Shown here: positions 1 to 5,322 of the stretch, piece by piece
How positions within the stretch are numbered: position 1 is the first letter of the stretch
Layout of the letters: each line of letters begins with the position of its first letter
Assembly (NCBI GenBank): GCA_028288905.1
Contig: JAQGHJ010000007.1
Location: 1 to 5,322 of the forward strand
Direction of reading: 5' to 3'
Origin: Phycisphaerales bacterium
GTDB lineage: Bacteria; Planctomycetota; Phycisphaerae; Tepidisphaerales; Tepidisphaeraceae
DNA length: 5,322 nt
Notes under the pieces: generated by a model
Told to the model about the DNA's origin: nothing
Databases searched by the model: none
Seen by the model: only the letters and a program-made list of their open reading frames with translations
Program-made: the position numbers and the translations under genes

Positions 1-1
1 G

Positions 2-3000
2 CTCGCCCGGCTCCGCGCCGCCCTCGTCCAGGCGGCGGAGCGCGCGGCCCACCGGCTGGCAGAGCTCCGGCAGCTCGCCGCCCGCTGCGCCGAGCTTGCC
101 GACATCGACTACGAGTTCCTGTACGACCGCGACCGCCACCTGCTGGCGATCGGGTACAACGTCGGCGACCGCCGGCTGGACGCCAGCTTCTACGACCTGC
201 TCGCGTCCGAGGCCCGCCTCGCCAGCTACGTCGCGATCGCCCAGGGCAAGCTCCCGCAGGAGCACTGGTTCGGTCTCGGACGGCAGCTGACCACGTCTGG
301 CGGCCGCCCGGCCCTGCTCTCATGGAGCGGGTCGATGTTCGAGTACCTGATGCCGCTGCTGGTCATGCCGACGTACGACCGGACGCTGCTCGACGAGACG
401 TACCGGGCCGTCGTCGACCGGCAGGTCGCGTACGGCCGGGAGCGCGGGGTGCCGTGGGGCGTGTCCGAGAGCGGGTACAGCAAGACGGACGCTCAGCTCA
501 ACTACCAGTATCACGCGTTCGGGGTGCCCGGGCTCGGGTTCAAGCGGGGGCTGGCCGACGACGTCGTGATCGCCCCGTACGCCAGCGCGATGGGGCTGAT
601 GGTCGACCCGGACGCGGCGTGCGCGAACCTGCGGCGGCTGGCGGCCGCGGGGCACCTCGGGGCACACGGGTTCTACGAGGCGATCGATTACACGCCGGCC
701 CGCCTCCCGCGCGGGCAGGACAGCGTGACCGTCCGGTCGTTCATGGTGCACCACCAGGGGATGGCGTTCCTGTCGCTGGCGTACCTGCTACTCGGCCGGC
801 CGATGCAGCAGCGGTTCGAGTCCGACCCGGCGTTCCGGGCGACCGACCTGTTGCTCCAGGAGCGGGTGCCGAAGGCGCCGAGCGTGTACCCGCACCCGGC
901 CGAGGTGTCGGCGGTCCGGGAAACCGGCGGGGCCAGCGGCGGCCCCGGTACGGCGTACCGCGTGTTCACAACCCCCAAGACGCCGACGCCCGAGGTGCAC
1001 CTGCTGTCGAACGGCCGGTACCACGTCGCCGTCACGGCGGCCGGCGGCGGGTACAGCCGGTGGCGGGACCTGGCCGTCACCCGCTGGCACGAGGATCCGA
1101 CCCGCGACTGCTGGGGCACGTTCTGCTACGTCCGGGACGTCGAGACGGGCGAGTTCTGGTCCACCGCCCACCAGCCGACGCTCAAGCCGGCGGCGGCGTA
1201 CGAGGCGATCTACTCGCAGGGCCGCGCCGAGTTCCGCCGGCGGGACGGGGAGGCGGACGGCAGGGGCGGGGCGATCGAGACGCACGTCGAGATCGGGGTG
1301 TCGCCGGAGGACGACGTCGAGCTGCGGAGGGTCAGCGTCACGAACCGCGGGAAGGTCCCGCGGACGATCGAGCTGACGAGCTACGCGGAGGTGGTGCTGG
1401 CCCCGGCGGCGGCGGACGCGGCCCACCCGGCGTTCAGCAACCTGTTCGTCCAGACGCAGCTCGTCCGCCCGCGGCAGGCGATCCTGTGCACCCGCCGCCC
1501 GCGGTCCGGGGGCGAGCGGCCGCCGTGGATGATGCACCTGATGACCGTCCACGGGACGGCCGTCGGGGCGACGTCGTACGAGACCGGGCGGGCGGAGTTC
1601 GTCGGCCGCGGCCGGTCGGTCGCGGACCCCGCGGCCATGTACCGCGGGGCCCTGTCCGACAGCGAGGGGTCCGTCCTCGACCCGGTCGTCGCGATCCGGA
1701 ACACGGTGGTGATCGGGCCGAACGAGACGGCCCGGATCCACCTGGTGACCGGGATGGCCGAGACCCGGGACGGGGCGCTGGCGCTGGTGGAGAGGTACCA
1801 CGACCGCCACCTGGCCGACCGGGTGTTCGAGCTCGCCTGGACGCACAGTCAGGTCGTGCTCCGGCAGCTCGACGCGAGCGAGGCTGACACCCAGCTGTAC
1901 GGCCGGCTCGCCGGCAGCATCCTGTACGCCAACCCGGCGCTCCGCGGGCCGGCCAGCGTGATCGCCCGGAACCGCCGCGGGCAGTCCGGGCTGTGGGGGT
2001 ACGGCATCTCCGGCGACGTGCCGATCGTGCTGCTGCGGGTCGGGGACGTGGCCCAGGTGGGGCTCGTCCGGCAGCTCGTGCAGGCGCACGCGTACTGGCG
2101 GGTGAAGGGGCTGGCGGCCGACCTGGTCGTCTGGAACGAGGACCAATCCGGATACCGGCAGGCGCTGCAGGACGGGATCATGGGCGTGATCGCGGCCCGG
2201 GCCGAGGCGAACCTGCTCGACCGCCCGGGCGGGATCTTCGTCCGCCGGATCGAGCAGATGTCGGAGGAGGACAAGGTCCTGATGCAGTCGGTCGCCCGGG
2301 TGATCCTGACGGACACCGGCGGCACGCTGGCCGAGCAGGTGGACCGCCGGGCCCGGGCGGAGACGGCCGCGCCGGCGTTCGCCCCGCCGCGGGCCCGCCG
2401 GGCCGACGTCCCGGTCGGGGTGGAGGTGGTGCAGCACGACCTGGCCGCGTTCAACGGGCTCGGCGGGTTCACCCGGGACGGGCGGGAGTACGTGATCACG
2501 ACCACGCCGGAGGCCCGGACGCCTGCCCCGTGGGTGAACGTGCTGGCCAACCCGTGGTTCGGGACCGTCGTCAGCGAGAGCGGCGGGGCGTACACGTGGT
2601 GCGAGAACGCCCACGCGTACCGGCTGACCCCGTGGCACAACGACCCGGTCGGGGACGCGAGCGGGGAGGCGTTCTACGTCCGGGACGAGGACTCGGGGCG
2701 GTTCTGCTCCCCGACCCCGCTCCCGGCCCGGGGCCCGATGCCGTACACGACCCGGCACGGGTTCGGGTACAGCACGTTCGAGTACACTGAGGGCGGCGTC
2801 ACGACCCACCTGTGGACGTACGTCGCGACCGACGCGCCGGTGAAGTTCGTCGTCCTGAAGCTGCGGAACGACTCGGGCGGGCCCCGCCGGCTGACCGTGA
2901 CCGGGGCGTTCGACCTCGTGCTCGGCACCCACCGGGCGGCGAACCTGCCGCACGTGGTCACCGAGGTGGACCCGAAGACCGGCGCCCTGTTCGCCCGCAA

Positions 3001-4855
3001 CGCGTACAACGGCGACTTCGCCGACCGGGTCGCGTTCCTCGACGCCAGCGACGCCCAGCGGACCGTGACCGGCGACCGGACCGAGTTCCTCGGCCGCAAC
3101 GGCAGCCCGGCCGACCCGGCCGCCATGCGGCGGGCCCGGCTGTCCGGGCGGGTCGGGGCCGGGCTCGACCCGTGCGCGGCGATGCAGGTGACGGTCGAGC
3201 TGGCCGACGGGCAGGAGCGGGAGGTCGCGTTCACGTTCGGGTCCGGCCGGGATCTGGCCGACGCCCGGTCCCTCGTCGCCCGGTTCCGCGGCACCGGGCC
3301 GGCCCGGACCGCCCTCGAGGCGGTGTGGGGGTACTGGAACCGCACGCTCGGGGCCGTCCACGTCCAGACGCCGGACGCGTCGCTCAACTTCCTGGCCAAC
3401 GGCTGGCTCCTGTATCAGGTGCTGGCGTGCCGGCTCTGGGCGCGGAGCGGGTTCTACCAGTCCGGCGGGGCGTTCGGGTTCCGCGACCAGCTCCAGGACG
3501 TGATGGCGCTCGTCCACACCGAGCCGGCGATCCTCCGCGAGCAGCTGATCCGGTCCGCCGCCCACCAGTTCCGGGAGGGCGACGTCCAGCACTGGTGGCA
3601 CCCGCCCGGCGGCCGCGGGGTCCGGACGCGGATCTCCGACGACTACCTGTTCCTCCCTTACGCCGCCTGCCGGTACGTCGCCGCCCTGGGGGACACCGGG
3701 GTGCTGGACGAGAAGGTGGCGTTCCTCGACGGCCGGCTCGTCAAGCCGGACGAGGAGAGCTACTACGACCAGCCGGGGCGGTCCGAGGAGTCGGCCACCG
3801 TGTACGAGCACTGCGTCCGGGCGATCCGGCACGGGCTGCGGCTCGGCGAGCACGGGCTGCCGCTCATGGGCAGCGGGGACTGGAACGACGGGATGAACTT
3901 GGTCGGCGAGCACGGCAAGGGCGAGAGCGTGTGGCTCGGGTTCTTCCTGTACGACGTCCTGAAGCGGTTCGGGCCGGTCGCCCGCGGCCGCGGGGACGAC
4001 GCCGTCGCCGACCTGTGCGCGGCCGAGGCCGACAAGCTCCGGCAGAACGTCGAGCGGCACGCGTGGGACGGCGAGTGGTACCGCCGGGCGTACTTCGACA
4101 GCGGCGAGCCGATGGGCTCCGCCGCCAGCCCGGAGTGCAAGATCGACTCGCTCCCGCAGAGCTGGTCGGTCCTGTCCGGGGCCGGCGACCCGGCCCGCGC
4201 CCGGCAGGCGCTGGACGCGCTCGACGCCCACCTCGTCAAGCGGGACCTGGGGCTGATCCAGCTGTTCGACCCGCCGTTCGACAAGTCGCCGCAGAACCCC
4301 GGGTACATCAAGGGGTACGTCCCGGGCGTCCGGGAGAACGGCGGGCAGTACACGCACGCGGCCGTCTGGGCGGTCATGGCGTTCGCCGCCGCCGGCGACG
4401 GCGAGCGGGCGTGGGAGCTGTTCCGGCTGATCAACCCCGTCAACCACGGCGACACCGAGCGGGCGATCGCCACGTACAAGGTCGAGCCGTACGTCGTCGC
4501 GGCCGACGTCTACACGAACCCCCAGCACGCCGGGCGGGGCGGGTGGACGTGGTACACCGGCTCGGCCGGCTGGATGTACCGGCTGATCACCGAGTCGCTG
4601 CTCGGGCTGCACCTGGAGGTCGACCGGCTGCGGGTGGAGCCGGTGATGCCGGCCGGGTGGCAGGCGTTCGACGTGCACTACCGGTACCGGGAGACGTTCC
4701 ACCACATCCACGTCCGGCGGGTCGGCGACGGCAACGGGGTGTCCCGCGTCGTCCTCGACGGCGTCGAGCAGCCGGACAAGCGGGTGCCGCTGACGGACGA
4801 CCGCGGCGAACACCACGCCGACGTGGAGGTCGGCGGCGCGCCCGCCCCTCGTTGA
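2..4855 (+). CDS. ndvB: Cyclic beta-1,2-glucan synthase (NdvB/ChvB type), C-terminal part, 5'-truncated by window edge
   Basis: Seen: the frame is open from base 2 to a TGA at 4853-4855, giving 1617 residues. The ATG at 335 is internal (SGSMFEYLMP), because the 111 residues before it are already family-like. Domains by visible residue: helical linker 1-63; glycoamylase-like domain (PF10091, GH189-type) about 64-275, with YDLLASEARL, QEHWFGLGR, SESGY and MVHHQGM; first carbohydrate-binding-like module 316-386, then beta-sandwich and a degenerate GH94-like half to about 778; Pro/Ala/Arg-rich linker 780-812; second module 818-908; GH94 barrel from about 1112, with FRDQLQD 1160-1166, GSGDWNDG 1290-1297, NGGQYTH 1446-1452 and YTGSAGW near 1518-1524. 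Known: these synthases are inner-membrane proteins of about 2,800 residues that polymerise UDP-glucose (GT84), cyclise the chain, and trim it with GH94 phosphorylase. Inferred: D1296 is the GH94 general acid, by analogy with cellobiose phosphorylase D490. The missing N-terminus leaves polymerase activity unproven. A GT84-less phosphorylase is the alternative. Confidence 0.93.
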   Translation, partial: LARLRAALVQAAERAAHRLAELRQLAARCAELADIDYEFLYDRDRHLLAIGYNVGDRRLDASFYDLLASEARLASYVAIAQGKLPQEHWFGLGRQLTTSGGRPALLSWSGSMFEYLMPLLVMPTYDRTLLDETYRAVVDRQVAYGRERGVPWGVSESGYSKTDAQLNYQYHAFGVPGLGFKRGLADDVVIAPYASAMGLMVDPDAACANLRRLAAAGHLGAHGFYEAIDYTPARLPRGQDSVTVRSFMVHHQGMAFLSLAYLLLGRPMQQRFESDPAFRATDLLLQERVPKAPSVYPHPAEVSAVRETGGASGGPGTAYRVFTTPKTPTPEVHLLSNGRYHVAVTAAGGGYSRWRDLAVTRWHEDPTRDCWGTFCYVRDVETGEFWSTAHQPTLKPAAAYEAIYSQGRAEFRRRDGEADGRGGAIETHVEIGVSPEDDVELRRVSVTNRGKVPRTIELTSYAEVVLAPAAADAAHPAFSNLFVQTQLVRPRQAILCTRRPRSGGERPPWMMHLMTVHGTAVGATSYETGRAEFVGRGRSVADPAAMYRGALSDSEGSVLDPVVAIRNTVVIGPNETARIHLVTGMAETRDGALALVERYHDRHLADRVFELAWTHSQVVLRQLDASEADTQLYGRLAGSILYANPALRGPASVIARNRRGQSGLWGYGISGDVPIVLLRVGDVAQVGLVRQLVQAHAYWRVKGLAADLVVWNEDQSGYRQALQDGIMGVIAARAEANLLDRPGGIFVRRIEQMSEEDKVLMQSVARVILTDTGGTLAEQVDRRARAETAAPAFAPPRARRADVPVGVEVVQHDLAAFNGLGGFTRDGREYVITTTPEARTPAPWVNVLANPWFGTVVSESGGAYTWCENAHAYRLTPWHNDPVGDASGEAFYVRDEDSGRFCSPTPLPARGPMPYTTRHGFGYSTFEYTEGGVTTHLWTYVATDAPVKFVVLKLRNDSGGPRRLTVTGAFDLVLGTHRAANLPHVVTEVDPKTGALFARNAYNGDFADRVAFLDASDAQRTVTGDRTEFLGRNGSPADPAAMRRARLSGRVGAGLDPCAAMQVTVELADGQEREVAFTFGSGRDLADARSLVARFRGTGPARTALEAVWGYWNRTLGAVHVQTPDASLNFLANGWLLYQVLACRLWARSGFYQSGGAFGFRDQLQDVMALVHTEPAILREQLIRSAAHQFREGDVQHWWHPPGGRGVRTRISDDYLFLPYAACRYVAALGDTGVLDEKVAFLDGRLVKPDEESYYDQPGRSEESATVYEHCVRAIRHGLRLGEHGLPLMGSGDWNDGMNLVGEHGKGESVWLGFFLYDVLKRFGPVARGRGDDAVADLCAAEADKLRQNVERHAWDGEWYRRAYFDSGEPMGSAASPECKIDSLPQSWSVLSGAGDPARARQALDALDAHLVKRDLGLIQLFDPPFDKSPQNPGYIKGYVPGVRENGGQYTHAAVWAVMAFAAAGDGERAWELFRLINPVNHGDTERAIATYKVEPYVVAADVYTNPQHAGRGGWTWYTGSAGWMYRLITESLLGLHLEVDRLRVEPVMPAGWQAFDVHYRYRETFHHIHVRRVGDGNGVSRVVLDGVEQPDKRVPLTDDRGEHHADVEVGGAPAPR

Positions 4856-4898
4856 CCGCGGCCCGCGCGGGACTACCCGGCGCCGGCGCGTTGCGGTG

Positions 4899-4919
4899 CG
4901 TCTGAGAAACGCTCAGGCG
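4899..4919 (+). terminator. Candidate transcript-end hairpin of the glucan synthase gene
   Basis: An 8-bp stem (4899-4906 with 4912-4919, one G-U pair) closes a five-base loop AAACG, and begins 43 bases after the TGA. The position fits a terminator for the synthase transcript. No T-run follows the stem, so it is not a canonical intrinsic terminator. It could instead be a 3'-end stabilising hairpin, a Rho-related element or chance. Confidence 0.35.
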
Positions 4920-4973
4920 GGGCTCGCCGTGGCGGTGGCGTACCGTCCGCTGCAGTCGCCATGGTCCCTCAGC

Positions 4974-5015
4974 CGGCCGTCGCCCATCAGCCCTAGCGGC
5001 GGGTCGGCACGGCCG
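4974..5015. repeat. Long imperfect inverted repeat (stem-loop)
   Basis: A perfect 7-bp outer stem (4974-4980 CGGCCGT with 5009-5015 ACGGCCG) encloses further short pairings: CG 4981-4982 with 5005-5006, CCC 4983-4985 with GGG 5001-5003, and GCC 4990-4992 with GGC 4998-5000. These are interrupted by small bulges. About 15 pairs can form in 42 bases. The function is unknown; a structured RNA or a second transcript-end element are possibilities. Confidence 0.35.
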
Positions 5016-5028
5016 AACCGCATCCGGG

Positions 5029-5063
5029 GATCGGCCGCTACCGGATCGCCGGAGGCGGCCATC
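5029..5063. repeat. Strong imperfect hairpin
   Basis: GAT 5029-5031 pairs with ATC 5061-5063, with C5032 bulged. GGCCGC 5033-5038 pairs with GCGGCC 5055-5060. After a T-G pair and an A-A mismatch, CCGG 5041-5044 pairs with CCGG 5049-5052 around the loop ATCG. About 14 pairs form in 35 bases. The symmetric layout allows the structure on either strand. No family was recognised. Confidence 0.42.
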
Positions 5064-5099
5064 AGTCGGCGTGGCGGGTGGACAGGGCTACCGCCCAGT

Positions 5100-5126
5100 G
5101 CTGGTTCCGCGTCAACGCGGACCAGC
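5100..5126. repeat. Strong hairpin with a single bulged base
   Basis: GCTGGT 5100-5105 pairs with ACCAGC 5121-5126, and CCGCGT 5107-5112 pairs with ACGCGG 5115-5120. T5106 is bulged and the loop is two bases, or four if the closing T-A opens. Twelve pairs in 27 bases make this the tightest palindrome in the window. No T-run follows on either strand, so a classical terminator is unlikely. A protein-binding operator, an RNA element or a repeat-family copy are alternatives. Confidence 0.45.
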
Positions 5127-5153
5127 CGTGGGCCGGGAAGGCGTCGCGGTATC

Positions 5154-5322
5154 ATGAGGCGGATCCCGTTCAACCCGGCGACGGCCGTGACTCCGCCCCC
5201 GTGCGTGGCAACGGCCCTGCCGTGGGCACGGGCCGTCGACGGGCTGAGGCACGGCGGGCCGGTCGTCGGGTCACGTCCGCGGCCCCGAGACGGGGCGGCC
5301 GCCCGGGGCGGGCGAGGCGGGC
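5154..5322 (+). CDS. Possible 5' end of an unidentified gene, running off the window
   Basis: An ATG at 5154 opens a frame with no stop to the right edge, encoding 56 residues starting MRRIPFNPATAV. A purine-rich GGGAAGG at 5135-5141 lies 12 bases upstream, which is long for a ribosome binding site. Third codon positions are mostly G or C, as in the real gene upstream. The translation is nonetheless Pro/Arg/Gly-rich with no recognised domain, and an overlapping frame (4997 to the edge) is open too. This could easily be chance in GC-rich DNA, and no function is proposed. Confidence 0.18.
   Translation, partial: MRRIPFNPATAVTPPPCVATALPWARAVDGLRHGGPVVGSRPRPRDGAAARGGRGG
5211..5236. repeat. Hairpin with a single bulged base
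   Basis: ACGGCCC 5211-5217 pairs with GGGCCGT 5230-5236, and TGCC 5218-5221 pairs with GGCA 5225-5228. The loop is GTG and C5229 is bulged. Eleven pairs form in 26 bases. If the ATG at 5154 is a real start, this hairpin lies inside coding sequence, which argues against one of the two. The overlapping 10-base palindrome at 5233-5242 is mutually exclusive with it. Confidence 0.38.

Larger units (their letters stand above)
4856..5322. other. Intergenic region without a confident gene, rich in inverted repeats
   Basis: After the synthase stop codon no reading frame resembles a known protein, and no tRNA, rRNA or RNase P motif was found by reading. The stretch stays very GC-rich. Beyond the hairpins listed separately, it contains two loopless 10-base palindromes just after the gene (4862-4871 and 4880-4889), another at 5233-5242, a 6-bp stem with a large interior at 5158-5163/5192-5197, and a short 6-bp hairpin at 5282-5296. 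Short palindromes are expected by chance at this base composition. No clear -35/-10 promoter is visible. Confidence 0.6.

Noticed and set aside
335..337. ATG as the start codon of the large gene
   Set aside because: The same frame is open to the left edge and encodes conserved family sequence (DYEFLYD, YDLLASEARL, LPQEHWFGLGR) before this ATG, so the start is outside the window.
322..1887. A 521-codon plus-strand frame overlapping the synthase (and similar ones at 1993-2790 and 2812-4905)
   Set aside because: These are Arg/Gly/Pro-rich out-of-frame readings of the synthase. The synthase frame has conserved motifs throughout, and no frameshift is needed to explain it.
788..4816. A 1342-codon open frame on the minus strand, antisense to the synthase
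   Set aside because: It lies entirely opposite a clear conserved gene and translates to Pro/Val/Arg/Asp-rich sequence without domains. Long antisense frames are expected when third positions are nearly all G or C.
4862..4889. Two loopless GC palindromes immediately after the stop codon as terminators
   Set aside because: Without a loop they cannot form a stable intramolecular hairpin as they stand, and such 10-base GC palindromes are common at this composition.
4913..5173. 86-codon minus-strand open frame in the downstream region
   Set aside because: The translation shows no recognisable motif, and the frame runs through the strong hairpins at 4974-5126. It has no supported start site and is likely chance in GC-rich DNA.
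4997..5322. Plus-strand open stretch containing the peptide IGRYRI (5030-5047), like the beginning of many bacterial Ser/Thr kinase domains
   Set aside because: Only six residues match. The following residues do not form a glycine-rich kinase loop with downstream Lys, no start codon precedes the peptide, and it coincides with the 5029-5063 palindrome. Coincidence is the simpler reading.

Overview
The window holds the 3' part of one very large gene, followed by about 470 bases with no confident gene. The DNA is very GC-rich (around 70% by eye), with G or C at almost every third codon position. The organism is probably a high-GC Gram-negative-type bacterium, such as a planctomycete or proteobacterium. 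One truncated gene cannot settle the taxon.

Bases 2-4855 (+): the reading frame is already open at the left edge, so the gene starts outside the window. The visible 1617 residues match the C-terminal half to two-thirds of a cyclic beta-1,2-glucan synthase of the NdvB/ChvB type. In order there is a short helical linker, a glycoamylase-like domain (PF10091; the GH189-type transglycosylase/cyclisation region), a carbohydrate-binding-like module with a degenerate GH94-like half, a Pro/Ala/Arg-rich linker, and a complete GH94 phosphorylase module. The DWND motif and the putative phosphate-site residues are present. The N-terminal GT84 glycosyltransferase and membrane segments expected for the family would lie upstream.

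Bases 4856-5322: this stretch has no recognisable protein. It is unusually rich in inverted repeats. A simple hairpin 43 bases after the stop codon may be the transcript end. Further imperfect hairpins, several with one bulged base or a small internal loop, lie at 4974-5015, 5029-5063, 5100-5126 and 5211-5236. A possible start of another gene (ATG at 5154, open to the right edge) is noted with low confidence.

Functionally, the window shows the chain-shaping end of a polymerising enzyme: the glycoamylase-like domain would close beta-1,2-glucan rings, and the GH94 domain would trim chain length by phosphorolysis. No exporter (NdvA/ChvA type), glucan-modifying gene or regulator is visible. I see no clear evidence of a previously undescribed system. 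The best leads are the degenerate internal duplication within the synthase and the hairpin-dense 3' region.
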